From the NCBI GenBank assembly GCA_025331125.1, contig JAOALB010000025.1, positions 62,001 through 126,000 on the forward strand: 64,000 nt of DNA. Direction: 5' to 3'. Under the pieces are notes generated by a model, which was not told the DNA's origin, did not search any database, and saw nothing but the letters and a program-made list of their open reading frames with translations. Each line of letters opens with the position of its first letter. The stretch's first letter is position 1. Positions 12,900 to 24,082 of this stretch are shown one piece after another. This DNA is from Mycogone perniciosa. Its lineage: Eukaryota; Ascomycota; Sordariomycetes; Hypocreales; Hypocreaceae. A program made the translations under genes and the position numbers.

Positions 12900-14917
12900 G
12901 TTGGCGAGTGACGGATGGTATGATGGCGACACTGTGGCGAAGACCGATGAGAGGCGAGGCGAGGCGAAAGAGAGAGAGAGGGACAGCCGTGTCTGCTCGT
13001 CTCTAACCACCTACCAATCTATGCAAGAAACTGGCGACTGGCGGCTCGGATTTGACTCGGTTTCGGTCTTGGGCTGGGGGCCCGTGATGAAAGAAAGTGG
13101 AAGGGATTGTTCCGTCATGGACAAAGAGTCGGATGGGTCTAGGAATTCGGGCGATAACGTAGGTTGATTAAGATGAAAGGATAGGACAGGAGATCGATCT
13201 GTTGGCATGACCAACGCTAAAGGTGGGAATCAGCGCGTCTCGTGCCATGCAGCACCTCACCAACAGTGGTTTGCGTGGGCCAGTATCAGTCTAGCATGGA
13301 GCATTAGTCCGCTAAGTACGGAGTAGTATGGAGTCTTATTAGCGATATGAGGCAACCGCCGCGGATCCACGTGGGAATAGCAACGCAAATACCAAGCACG
13401 CAGTACGGAGTACCTACATATTAATTAATAAACAGAGGGCTGTTAGCAGAGCTTCAATACACCCACAAGTTCTCAGATGATCAAAGGGAGTCGAAAGAGG
13501 TTGCGCAACCATCGGCGCCCGGGCCGCCACGGGTAGGGCACGCGATTGGAATTGGAGGGCGAAACAGGCCGGCCTGATGACGTTTTGAGTCACCCTGAAT
13601 ATTACACAGAACCCGCAGCACACGTGCAGAGGGGTGCTGGACGAGGTAGTACCACCCAATAGGCTTCTTCTGCTACGTCAGCGGTTATTTGCATAGCGCT
13701 GATTGATTGGCTCCATATAGAACCGTTGGAGGCGGCTGCAGAAGTGGCTGCAGAAGCGGCAGTAAAGACGTTTTTATTGTCCCCTTTCTTCTAAGGACCT
13801 CGGAGCCGTTTCTTAGGCCAAAGGACCCCGATACTACTCCGTACTCCGTAGGGACCGACTAATTTGCACACTAACCTACCATTTAGTCCTCCGACTATAG
13901 ACCAAAATCCAGCAAAATGTGAGCCCACACTGTGCGTATGAGTAAGTGACCTTACCGTACCTATACTTCGTATGCTATGCGACATATGCATACTCCGTAG
14001 TACTCCGTAGTAGTATCACTCTCGCACTAAGCCCCACTAACCCGCGATATACTACATTTATACTCCGTACTCCGTACGAAGTATCTAACTACTAACTACT
14101 CCGTAATAATTAAGTGCTTACGTGCGGCCCTAGGATTGGTGTAGAAGAGCCAAGCTGGGATGCAATTTATTGGTCAATCCCCAGAAACAGGATACAATAA
14201 CGAGGTCTATACGAAGTACCCAAACCTCAAATACAGTAACTAAAATAAAACTCATACAATGATCTGTTGGCTACAGTATCTATTAGAGTACACCATAAAA
14301 ACCCCACCCGCACGCCAAGATGGGAGATCCTGTTTTCCTTCCACTTCTCAACCATCGCAATCGTCGAAGCCGACACTTCCGCAAACATATCTTTTGGTCG
14401 TAGCAGTATACTCGGATATCTGTTGAAGGAGCTTTACCCACTAATAGAAAAGCATACCTAAAGAGAGCCAAGTCTAAGCGCTGACCATCTACGAAGTAGC
14501 AGCCATAAGTCCCAAGAAGCAACAGAAACCAAGCTCAGCAACTGCAAAAACTGAGAAGTTACAGGAAGAATACAAGTATTGATCAGGGAGGGGCCAAGTG
14601 GAGGGGATCGAAACATGCTCAATAGAACAGCGAATGGCTTTGAAGACATTTCAAGACAGTTGAAAGTAATTAAGTCATCGTGACTTGTTATTTTAAACAC
14701 TGGTACAATACATACATATAAAGATTAGAGGGGCCTCTTTTATCGTTGCATAGAAGGCATAACTACTTCTCTTAGGTCCCAACATACATCTGACTTGTAA
14801 GCGATCCATAAGATAACCAAAGTCCCAAAAAGTGTTTTGTAAGAACCATCAGACCTGACCCTTTGGTGGTTCGGGCTTCAACGTAACCCCCGCCACCAAG
14901 TATAGTTTCCCCTCTTC
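12900..14917. other. Intergenic, 2 kb, rich in the TACTCCGTA/TACGAAGTA motif
   Basis: The ClC promoter lies at the left end, with a purine-rich run at about 12,950-12,985. From about 13,310 to 14,220 the DNA contains an unusually dense set of TACTCCGTA, TACGGAGTA and TACGAAGTA copies, some in tandem (13,836-13,850; 13,990-14,010; 14,061-14,083). No convincing gene. Confidence 0.55.
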
Positions 14918-15456
14918 CTAGAGCTCAGGATTATGAAACCACTCTCTGGTAACATTCTTCTCCACGATATTATAGTGTGAGTCATCAAGACCCCACCCGC
15001 TGTCTGTGTTGTTGTTGTTGTTGATGTTGCCGCTTGTTTTGCCGTCTCTCCCCTTAAGTTGACAGGGCCAATGCGCCTGACCATCCCCATAACTAGCAAT
15101 CCAATTGACCCAGTAGTGTTCATATTGGGCACCAGTGCCATAAAACCATTCCCCCTGGTGATAATCCACCTTGCATCTATAGCCGTTGTCCATGCATTGT
15201 TCCCAGATTTGATTGAAGGCCACCTGAATGTTAGGGTGATACCCATTAGTAATGTTTTGTGTCATCGTGACATAGGTAGAGCTAATCCAGCCACCCCTGG
15301 TCGGCCGATGAGGTATTGCATCCCTTTTCTGAAGGAGGTCTCGGCGTTTGAACTTGGAACATTCTCCCCCTAGCCTCGAACGTCACAGTTGGCGGCATTG
15401 GCGCAAATGGACCCAAGTGCCGAAAGCAACAAGACTCTCTTAAATCCCAGAAACAT
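14918..15456 (-). CDS. Putative small secreted cysteine-containing protein (possibly disrupted)
   Basis: Function unknown. The ATG at 15456 begins a clear signal peptide (MFLGFKRVLLLSALGSICANA), followed by ANCD. The downstream open frame (14918 up to about 15,380) encodes about 135 residues with Cys in WEQC, YRC and WPC, many Trp/Tyr, two N-x-T sites and a poly-Asn run from a GTT microsatellite at about 15,007-15,021. The two parts are in different frames. A 53-nt intron at 15329-15381 (GTTCGA...TTCAG) joins them in frame and gives 161 aa, but its donor is not canonical; a frameshift mutation is the alternative. It sits alone in AT-rich DNA with no housekeeping neighbour within about 2 kb. 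The four mature Cys, size and signal peptide fit a secreted effector-like protein. I recognise no family. Confidence 0.5.
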
Positions 15457-18375
15457 GATTTCCTGCAGACTGGCTATTAGAAACTCTGTAGTGTGGTAAA
15501 ATGATATGATGGGCTTACTTGATTGAGTTGCAAATTGAACTTGACCTTTAAGTTTAGGAGCAATTTGAGTTGAAATCTTAACGATCTAAGTGTAACGGTG
15601 GCTATTCCACCTTATATATGCCAATGACCTCATGGTTTCTTGAGTAATGGCATGGGAAAAGCGACTAGTAGTAAAGAGCCGGGTAAACTCCTCGCCCTGA
15701 AAAACTAGGACATGAAGAGAATATGGCTATATACGAATTTAACCTTTACGCTAGGGAGTTTTCTGGTAAATTAAAGTTGATAATAAGCATTCTGTAAGCT
15801 TGCCAGAGTATGGTGACGTTGTCTTTCTATTACCAATCCCTGACTAAATGCCCTCGGTTATTGTAGATTCTTTGCTTATGGAGTAATATTTGGATGCTTA
15901 CTGCTTACCTATATTATCGTGCAGATTCTATAGGCGTATGGGTACTTGGGGGCGTGGTGCTTGTGCCTTAATCCCCTTTTTACATCCCCATACTCCTTAT
16001 TTGTTGACTGTCTTGAGCTTTACGACCAAGTTGGGTATATCTTTTTTATATGTGATGTTAGAGCTAAAATGTAAAGTAGCGTAGCTTGACTTGTTTAATA
16101 TATTCTATGACAGCCTCCTGATTCTATAAAATCTACCTTGGCGATGATTTTTATCGACCGAGTTCCACCTCGTAACCCTAGTCATAGTCCCTGTCAAGAG
16201 TGGACACAGGCAGTGACTGTATTGATCCCTGTCCTTTCCTCGAGAGAGGAAAGGGCCTCTGTCATGGTCCTTATACTCTGAAGGTCGGCTTCCTTCCTCT
16301 GTGGCCTTCTGTTAGTGCGGGCGTTCTTCCTCATAGTCCCCCTACAGTACGGCGTTGCTTCCGTAGTCCTCAGGCTGGCTCCTAACAGTATGTAATTGCC
16401 TTCCACAAAATAATTAGCTGCAGCTATATACATATACTTGGCTATTAGTCCAATGAAATACTTCTGTAATGCTTGGTGAGCCTTCCAGTTATCCTCTACT
16501 AGTAGATACACTACTGCTTATTGGGTTTCTTTATAAATACACGTTTCGCGGCAATAAAATACTTGTATTTACTATCAGAGTGTTGATTATTAATCACTGT
16601 TCCATTTATTGAGGAAGAATTTTATATACCCGTTGGTGGGGACTTCGTAAACCAACGCGTAGAGAAATACTATTGGAATAGATAAAAATTGCTACTGGAA
16701 TAGATAATCCGTGCGCATACACAGAAATCTTCCTAGCTTTCAATTCCTCGATCTTTCATAAAATCTTCAATCACAACACCAACATCAATTCTGTATATCG
16801 TGATGGATTTCCCTTTAGACCCGTTATTGGCCCAGTATAGCGATGCCGCAGATAACTCTAAGCTGCTAGTTTTTCCTTCTTTTTGGCGAAATTGAAGACT
16901 AGCCATAATCGATATTGCAAGGGCCTACGAAGTACATAGCTTACAGGTTGCGAAAACTCGTAGCCAACAGACCTGTATCTCTGCAGCAGCAGCAGCAGGA
17001 TTATCTCAAATCGAATAATAGTCGACTTAGAGGGAATATATATAGAGCCGTCATCTAAAACAATTTAATTGTGTTAGAATAGCTAATTATAGATGCCATA
17101 TTACATGCTGTAATTGAGTGTTATGTCAAGGAGTACTCCGTAAGTTATATGTTAAGGCAAGTTATTGGGAATTTCACAGCTGTGCACAGACCATCTGTCA
17201 CAGTAGCAATTTTTTTATCTGTTCCAATAGCATTACTCTTAAAAATATCTCTTTATACACGTCACCGTTGCTCAATTTAGCGTTAGCGATCGAATCTATC
17301 CCCTGTAGCGACCATTTTTCTTGAACCTATAAAAAGATGACGCGGCGTGTTTGCTTTAACGATCAAGAGATGTCAAAGACTGAGGTCACACAAAAGAGAG
17401 CTGTCAGGTGCTCAAAGAGGCGACCCGGGTCAAAGACTCACTAGGGGCCCCCGGCCTCTAGTCTAGGTCATATGACTAGAACTAGATATATAAAGGAAGA
17501 CACTTCCCCTAAGATAGATGGGAGGGCAGAGATCAATACAGTCACTTTCCTACTACCCACCTGCTAGGCCCCAGTGTAGCTGTGGCTCAGATCCTTCCCA
17601 GCTCTCTCACTCTTCTCTCGTGTCTGTGTCTCCGACAAGAATACAGAGGAGAGTGGTAAGATCTGGGAGGATCCTAGCGGCAAAGATGCTGGAGGGTAGC
17701 AAGTAAGGAGCAAATAGATGACCATATTAATCTCCGACCTTGTTCTTGAATACAAGGGAAGAGGTCTCTCTCTCTGTGGCTATAACAACACACTAAATAA
17801 TAACCTTTAATATCCCTTCTATCTGCTCTATACAAAATTTCCCTAAGCCGGCTATTCTTTTGGCTGTATGGTCGGCACAATTTCATTAAACTTTTCTTCA
17901 ATCCCTAAGTCGCCCTCATCTCTCATCTCCCTGTGACTGCTATATTGACTATCAATATTGTATGGTATTAACTCTATCTCCGTTGCTGCTGCTGCTGTTA
18001 GAGATTTTTGGTAGCGCATTGACTATCTGTGCGAATAGCACAACTCTATTAAATTTACATTTATATTCTATACAATCTCGCATTTAATTATGTAGAAATC
18101 TCCTTCAAAGAGCAGACGAAGTATTACTATACCTTGCAGTTCGTCTTTTACATAGCTGGTGAGGTGGGCTTCAGCTTGATGCTTGTACCAGGTAGTAGCA
18201 AGCGCCGGACCCACGTATTTCCGGTTGAGTCGTCCTTATCTTATCAGTTTAGAAAATTTCGGACTGCTTCAGGAAAAAGTCAAGCCTAGTAAGCAATCGT
18301 CAAGAGGAACTATCATCGGGTCAATTGTCTCGAATCGCCAAACCGCCGTTATACTTCCAATAGCAAACCGTCACT
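15457..18375. other. AT-rich 2.9 kb region with possible retroelement trace
   Basis: Strongly AT-rich compared with the housekeeping parts. CAG and CTG triplet runs occur at about 16,981-16,998 and 17,983-17,998. A TATATAAAGG box lies in an LTR-like context at about 17,485-17,500, and TGGTAGCGCA, resembling the Ty1/copia primer-binding site, lies at about 18,010. Possible frames here (for example 16,194-16,511 on -) have no recognisable domain. The right end should include the UTP3 promoter. Confidence 0.45.
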
Positions 18376-20208
18376 ATGGCAAAAAAGAGAAAGGCTTCCC
18401 GCCAACCAGCGCAACCCAGCGGACCAAAAGAAGTAGACCCAGCAGATGCTCGGTTGAAAGTCACTACATACGAAGATGTCGCCAACTCGGAAGACGAATT
18501 CATGATGAATAGAGACACGCTAATGTTCGACGATGAGCCGCACTCGAAGCGTCGGAGAAGGGGAGAGGAAGAAATGGAGTTCTCGGACGAGGAGGTTTTA
18601 GGCTACGATGAGAGCGATTCAGACCAAGATGAGGATGAGCCCCATCCGAGCAAATCAAAACGGAAAGCTGGCGCAAAGGGAGACCTCTCCGATGAAGAGG
18701 GGGCCAGGGATGGTGAAGAGGAAGGCGATGACTCTGGGTGGTGGGGCTCCTCCAAGAAAGAATATTACAATGCGGACAACATCGAGACCGAGGCGGATGC
18801 TCTGGAAGAAGAGGCCGAGGCAAAGCGGATCCAACAAAAGAAACTATCGAAAATGGCAGAAGAGGATTTCATCTTCGACGGAGAGGAATGGTTGGCTGGC
18901 GAGCCGGAGGAGGAAGAGGGCGCTGAGACCGTTACCGAGGTACTCAAGGAAGTCGAAGTTACCGATGATATGGGTCCAGAAGAGCGGTCGAAATTATTAG
19001 CAGCTCGATACCCTGAGTTTGAGTATCTCGTCAAGGACCTTCAAGAGCTACAGCCGTTGCTGCAAAACCTAAAGGTCGAGGCAAAAGACGCATCAAACTC
19101 ATCGCTACCGGCTGTCAAGTACTGGGTACTCGGGTGTTACGTGGCGTCGCTGGCGAGCTACTTTGCAATTTTGACATCACCGGCCAGAGATTCCACCAAG
19201 GCCCAGAAGACCCTGGATCCAGCTGAGCTCCGGGAGCACGATGTTATGGAAACCCTGGTGCAGTGCCGTGAGGCCTGGGACAGGGTAAAGGATATGAAGT
19301 CACTGACAGCACATGGTGATTCGTCATCAATGGATATCGACATCATTCCCGAGCTTGACATGAATGGTCTAGTCGAGAAGAAAAAGAAGAGCAAGAAACT
19401 GGATGCGGCGACAGCTGCTAAGAAGGCAAAGAAGCTGGAGAGAGCAAGGGCTATTGAAGAGACCGTTGCTGATCTATATGACTTGCCTCTGAGCACCAAA
19501 TCAAAGACCAAGACGAAGAGCAAGACGACTTCCGCGCAGGATGAAGATGACTCTGACTTTGGCGAGGAGGATACTCTGGATGCTCGAACAGCAGCTGACA
19601 AGGCGGCACGCAAGAAGAGCTTGAAGTTTTACACTTCGCAGATTGTACAGAAGGCCAATCGCCGTGCCGGTGCCGGACGCGATGCGGGTGGAGACATGGA
19701 CATTCCCCATCGTGAGCGCCTTCGAGATCGCCAGGCTCGCCTCCTTGCCGCGGCTGAGCGAAGAGGCAAGAAGGAATCCAAGCTTGGCGCAGATCTCGGC
19801 GATGACAGTGACAACGACGACGCTGCAGCAGCCAACGCCATCCGCAACGACGAAGACGAATACTACGACATGGTGGCACACGCATCCAAGGCGAAGAAGG
19901 ACGACAAGGCTGCCCGATACGCCGCTTACGCAGCAGCAATCAAGGCTGACAGGGTAGTTGAGACTGAAGAGATTGGTGAGGACGGCAAGAGGAAGATTAC
20001 ATACGCTATTCAGAAGAACAAGGGTCTGGCCCCGAAGAGGAGCAAGGATGTCAGAAATCCGAGAGTCAAGAGGAGAAAGCAGTATGAGGCCAAGCAGAAG
20101 AAGTTGAAGAGCATGAAGCCTGTTTGGCAGGGTGGTGAGCCCAAGGGAGGCTACCGGGGTGAGCTCAGCGGTATCAATGCTGCTGTCATCAAGAGCACGA
20201 AGCTATAA
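18376..20208 (+). CDS. utp3: UTP3/SAS10, U3 snoRNP (SSU processome) subunit
   Basis: Nucleolar protein needed for 18S rRNA maturation in the small-subunit processome. Single exon, 610 aa. The N-terminus is basic (MAKKRKASRQ), then comes an acidic, low-complexity stretch (residues about 65-200). The Sas10/Utp3/C1D domain spans roughly residues 211-305 (RYPEFEYLVKDLQELQPLL at its start). A Lys/Asp/Glu-rich middle follows, and the C-terminal Sas10 domain (about 548-610: GLAPKRSKDVRNPRVKRR, KGGYRGELSGI) is highly conserved. The acidic stretch plus two domains match the family in order and size. It lies head-to-tail with COG1, with 429 bp between them. Confidence 0.95.
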   Translation: MAKKRKASRQPAQPSGPKEVDPADARLKVTTYEDVANSEDEFMMNRDTLMFDDEPHSKRRRRGEEEMEFSDEEVLGYDESDSDQDEDEPHPSKSKRKAGAKGDLSDEEGARDGEEEGDDSGWWGSSKKEYYNADNIETEADALEEEAEAKRIQQKKLSKMAEEDFIFDGEEWLAGEPEEEEGAETVTEVLKEVEVTDDMGPEERSKLLAARYPEFEYLVKDLQELQPLLQNLKVEAKDASNSSLPAVKYWVLGCYVASLASYFAILTSPARDSTKAQKTLDPAELREHDVMETLVQCREAWDRVKDMKSLTAHGDSSSMDIDIIPELDMNGLVEKKKKSKKLDAATAAKKAKKLERARAIEETVADLYDLPLSTKSKTKTKSKTTSAQDEDDSDFGEEDTLDARTAADKAARKKSLKFYTSQIVQKANRRAGAGRDAGGDMDIPHRERLRDRQARLLAAAERRGKKESKLGADLGDDSDNDDAAAANAIRNDEDEYYDMVAHASKAKKDDKAARYAAYAAAIKADRVVETEEIGEDGKRKITYAIQKNKGLAPKRSKDVRNPRVKRRKQYEAKQKKLKSMKPVWQGGEPKGGYRGELSGINAAVIKSTKL

Positions 20209-20637
20209 CATAGAATACATTTTTTTCAATTAATATTACAAACTTCGGGCTTCACTTTCAAATAGGAGAATATGTAAAGAATAGACCTTTTTTTCAATCA
20301 TCATATGCGTGCATATTAGACTCCGTCCTATGGTGCGAGAGGCATTGTCTTGTTCAGGTACGAAGTACTCCATAGTAATAGTAGTAATACTAGTAGTCGT
20401 AACGTCTGTGTGAGGTGTCATTTGGTGCCCCACCACATACATATCTACTTCGTACTCCATGCTATTGAAGCTCTTCCTCTCAATCGAACCCAACTCTCAT
20501 AACTCAGTCATTGCACAGCCTGTCGAATAGCGCCCGAAGCACAGAATTGCTTTCACACAGATCAAAACATCTCCGATGTCGCAAATTCCATAGCACACCG
20601 AACCGAATTTCGTCGCGCGACACAATCCGCGGGCACG
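20209..20637. promoter_or_regulatory. UTP3-COG1 intergenic spacer
   Basis: 429 bp holding the UTP3 3' end and the COG1 promoter. Two copies of the dispersed motif (GTACGAAGTACTCC at about 20,358 and CTACTTCGTACTCC at about 20,449) are present. No gene is visible. Confidence 0.5.
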
Positions 20638-22998
20638 ATGGCTACTCCCGACCCATCCAAGTTCACCTCCTCCGCCCAGATCTTCTCCGCGAACCACACG
20701 CTCCCACAGATTCGCTCGATCCACAAATCTCTCCATGTTGAGATCGAAGATAAGGCGAGCCGCCTGCGCACGCAGGTCGGTGGCTCGTACCGCGAACTGC
20801 TAGGCACTGCGGACACCATTGTTCAGATGCGAGGCGACAACGATGCGGTGCAGGAGCTTCTCGGGAAGATGGGCTGGCGATGCGGGAGGACAGTGGTGTC
20901 GGCCAAGGCTAGCGGCCTGGCGAAATTTGTCGCTAAAGAGAAGGAGCTGGACGTTGCTGAGGCGGCGAGGCAGAGATTACTGGACGGCTGTCTGCTGGTT
21001 GTCGGTAGGCTGCTCAAAGGACGGGGAGAGTTGGATGAAGGTGTCAGAATAGGCGACCGGCTGGTTTTGGCGGCCAAGGTGTGGGTGTTGAGCCGACTGC
21101 TGGTCAAGAGCTTAGGGAACGAATTCTCCGACAACGAAGCCCGACAGGCCGCAGAGACTGCGAAAAAGACGCTGGACAGTCTGCGCCGCCGACTCAAGAG
21201 AGCTTTAGAGAAGACATTGGAGAGGGTCAGTGAGGACTCTGGCAGGGAAGACATCCTGAAGGCGCTTTGTGCACACAGCCTCGCCAACAGCTCCGGGGCG
21301 AAGGATACCCTGCGGCATTTCCTGGAGACGAGAATCAAGGCCATCGTGCTGGCTCTCCAAGTGGAAGAAGGCGAACGAGTGAGGACTACCGACGATGTGG
21401 TACAAAGCTTGAGGCTTTATACTAGAACCTTGCTGGACGTGCAGGCCTTGGTACCAGTCAAGCTCTCACAGGCATTGAATGCCTTAACAAAGAGCCCACT
21501 GCTTGATGACCCATCCCTTCAACGTCTGGAAGGGCTACGCTTGGACATTTATGAGAGGTGGTGCAGCGAAGACATCCAATACTATACGCCATTCATCCGC
21601 CACGATGATCTGGATGGAAAGCAGGCAAGGGAAATGTTTGCTAGCTGGGCTGAGAAAGCAGGGGAGGTGTTGATTGATGGCCTAAGGAAGACACTCGAAC
21701 AAATGGTCGATTTCAAGTCAATAATGGAGCTCCGGACTGGTGTTCTCCAGCTTTGGATACGCGAAGGCGGCAAGGTCAGAGGTTTCGATCCTCAAGAGAT
21801 GCAAGACAGCCTGCGCGATGCAATCAATGCGCGAATGTTGGCTGTTTTGGAAACAAAGGTCACCAAACTTCATATTGTCGGCTCGGAAGTGAAAGCTACA
21901 CTGGAAAGCTGGCAAGAAGGCGTCACGTCGAAAGTGCCCGGCCTCTGGGACGAAGACGGCTATGATGAGGCGCTGTCAAGGGGAGCCGCCCCGTTCATTC
22001 AAGAAGTAGCTTCTCGGTTTTATGGCCGAGGCGATGCAGTATCCAAGGCGATTCACTGCTACACTTCTTGGTTTCAGGTTATCGCTGACGTGAAAGAGGT
22101 TGTGGAGCTGCTGGGGAAACAACGGTGGGATAACGATTATGATGAGATTGAAGACGAGGAGACAATTGAGGCGCGGCAACAGCTACTGAGCAAGGACGAC
22201 CCTAGAATGCTACAGGATAAGTTGGATTCCAGTCTCGACATTGCATTCAAGGAGCTGGAAGATGAGCTCCGGAAGCTATGGGAAGAGAAAACTGAAGGCG
22301 ACGACAATGGTACTGTTGCCATGTATATGCTCCGCATCCTGAGAGATATCCGTCGCCAGCTTCCAAAGCGGGAGACGATCTCAAAGTTCGGCCTTCCCAT
22401 GGTCCCTTCGATGCAGCAGAAAGTTGCGATATCCGTATCAGCGTCGCCGGCAACGGACTTCGTGGCCAATGGCCTATCAGGACGGATAGTGATTGGTAGA
22501 CCATTGTGGGAAGGGGACCCGGCACTGCCAAACCAACCTTCGCCGGAGGTGTTCCAGCTTCTCCGCGACCTATCGCTGTCCATGGCAGACGCAGGGGTGG
22601 ATCTGTGGACCTCGGCTGCTCTAGCCGCTATGAAGAAGCATGTCAGCGAGTGGTTATGCGAAGCCTGGCGCAAGGAATTAAAAAGTCTTGCCTTTGCTGA
22701 GCCCGCAAAGGAGTCAGTAGAGGAAGATAAGGAGGACCCGGACGGAGAAAGGAAAGAGGACGATTCGCTTACTGCTGAGCAAGCACGGGACCTGTGCACT
22801 CAGTGGCTGTTTGACATTTCCCTTCTACGCTGCTCCATCGGAAGTGTGCCAGGGGAGGCAGCTGACGGCCTAGAGAAGTTGGAGGAGGCTGTGTATCAAC
22901 AAAGTGGCCTTGGGGGAGATGGTTCACGCCAGAGGATAGGCAAAGCAGCGCGTGGGTTTTGGAACCGCACAAGCCTCCTTTTTGGATTGTTGGCATGA
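20638..22998 (+). CDS. cog1: COG complex subunit 1 (conserved oligomeric Golgi)
   Basis: Subunit of the COG tether, which captures retrograde vesicles at the Golgi and keeps glycosylation enzymes in place. Single exon, 786 aa. The N-terminal region (residues about 10-70, ANHTLPQIRSIHKSLHVEIE, then QVGGSYRELLGTADTIVQMR) is the Vps51/COG1 domain that packs in the coiled-coil core of the complex. The rest is helical and divergent, as expected, with an acidic linker at about residues 690-710. The start is supported by ATG directly before the conserved block. It converges with the downstream isomerase gene, only 112 bp between the two stops. Confidence 0.93.
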   Translation: MATPDPSKFTSSAQIFSANHTLPQIRSIHKSLHVEIEDKASRLRTQVGGSYRELLGTADTIVQMRGDNDAVQELLGKMGWRCGRTVVSAKASGLAKFVAKEKELDVAEAARQRLLDGCLLVVGRLLKGRGELDEGVRIGDRLVLAAKVWVLSRLLVKSLGNEFSDNEARQAAETAKKTLDSLRRRLKRALEKTLERVSEDSGREDILKALCAHSLANSSGAKDTLRHFLETRIKAIVLALQVEEGERVRTTDDVVQSLRLYTRTLLDVQALVPVKLSQALNALTKSPLLDDPSLQRLEGLRLDIYERWCSEDIQYYTPFIRHDDLDGKQAREMFASWAEKAGEVLIDGLRKTLEQMVDFKSIMELRTGVLQLWIREGGKVRGFDPQEMQDSLRDAINARMLAVLETKVTKLHIVGSEVKATLESWQEGVTSKVPGLWDEDGYDEALSRGAAPFIQEVASRFYGRGDAVSKAIHCYTSWFQVIADVKEVVELLGKQRWDNDYDEIEDEETIEARQQLLSKDDPRMLQDKLDSSLDIAFKELEDELRKLWEEKTEGDDNGTVAMYMLRILRDIRRQLPKRETISKFGLPMVPSMQQKVAISVSASPATDFVANGLSGRIVIGRPLWEGDPALPNQPSPEVFQLLRDLSLSMADAGVDLWTSAALAAMKKHVSEWLCEAWRKELKSLAFAEPAKESVEEDKEDPDGERKEDDSLTAEQARDLCTQWLFDISLLRCSIGSVPGEAADGLEKLEEAVYQQSGLGGDGSRQRIGKAARGFWNRTSLLFGLLA

Positions 22999-23110
22999 GA
23001 GCGCGCACATAGAACCAGCAAATTTACAGTATTTTACAGCACCCATATCCAGCATATGCAGCTCTATCAAGACATATATGTCGAACATTCTTGTATCCCT
23101 TTTCCATCTC

Positions 23111-24082
23111 TTACAGCTTGTGCCTCTTCTCACCACTTGCAAGCTTCCGGAACTCCTCCTGGGGGACTCCACTAGCAAACCTCTCCAACCCAGCAAACAC
23201 CTCCCTCACATTAGCCACATCCATGAGATCCCTCTCCGGGCCCCTAATCAGTTTCTTGATCCCCGTCAAGCTCTCCGCAATCAAATGCTCGCCCAGCCGC
23301 TCATCCACCTCCTTCAGAACCAGCTCCCTAAACTTGTCGCTCTCACCAGGCTGCACCTCAAACACAGCATTCACAAACCCACAGCGCTCCAGCTCCGTTG
23401 CCTCGATGCGCTTACTCATGATCAGCGCCTCGTTCGCCCGCGCGGGCCCTAGTCTCTTGACCAGCGCGCGCGACGCACCGCCCTCGGCGACGAGGCCGAT
23501 GGACGAGAAGGGCGTGAGGAGGAACGTGTGCGGCGCGCAGTAGATGAAGTCGGCGTGGGAGATGAGAGCTGCGGAGAGGCCGATGACGGGCCCGTTGAGG
23601 CCGACGACGAGGATTTTGGGGTGAGAGGCGAAGGCCTCGGTGATGTTGAGGTTGTAGGCGACAAAGGTCTCGAGTAAACGCTGGCGGATGTCGGTGTTTT
23701 TGGAGGGCTGTTCTCTGGACATGGTGACATCTGCGCCTCTATTGGGGAGCATCAGCGAGTATTAGCGTGACCATCACATAGATATGATATGAAATCGACT
23801 TTCTATACACGGCTCATATCGGTGCCATAGAGAGTCCACGTGAAGGAAAGCTGGTGGTGAGGCGACAGATGGCACATACGCGGAAAAGAACCGTCCTATT
23901 CCCAAAATCACCGTGACGAAGACTTCGTCATGAGCAGCCACCTCTCTCAATTTCTGCGACAGCTCGTAATACTGTTTCTGTGACAGGGCATTGAGCTTCT
24001 TCTCATTATGGATTGTCAAGACAGCGACGCGGCTGCGGTACTCGACAGACACGACCGATTCCGCGTTGCTGGCGATCGACAT
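23111..24082 (-). CDS. Peroxisomal delta3,delta2-enoyl-CoA isomerase (crotonase family)
   Basis: Crotonase-fold enzyme that shifts cis/trans-3 double bonds to trans-2 so that unsaturated fatty acids can enter beta-oxidation. I read exon 1 as 23880-24082 and exon 2 as 23111-23738, with an intron at 23739-23879 (GTATGT...TAG, 141 nt); product 276 aa. The splice creates GRFFSAGADV, the oxyanion-hole loop typical of the family. The second oxyanion segment is LNGPVIGLSAALISHADFIY. The protein ends in HKL, close to the HRL tail of yeast Eci1 and consistent with a PTS1 peroxisomal signal. Isomerase is preferred over hydratase because the E of SSIGLVAEGG fits the isomerase catalytic Glu, but this has not been tested by alignment. 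Confidence 0.88.

Noticed and set aside
22137..22799. 220-codon antisense frame within COG1
   Set aside because: Ser/Arg-rich shadow of the acidic coiled-coil coding strand.
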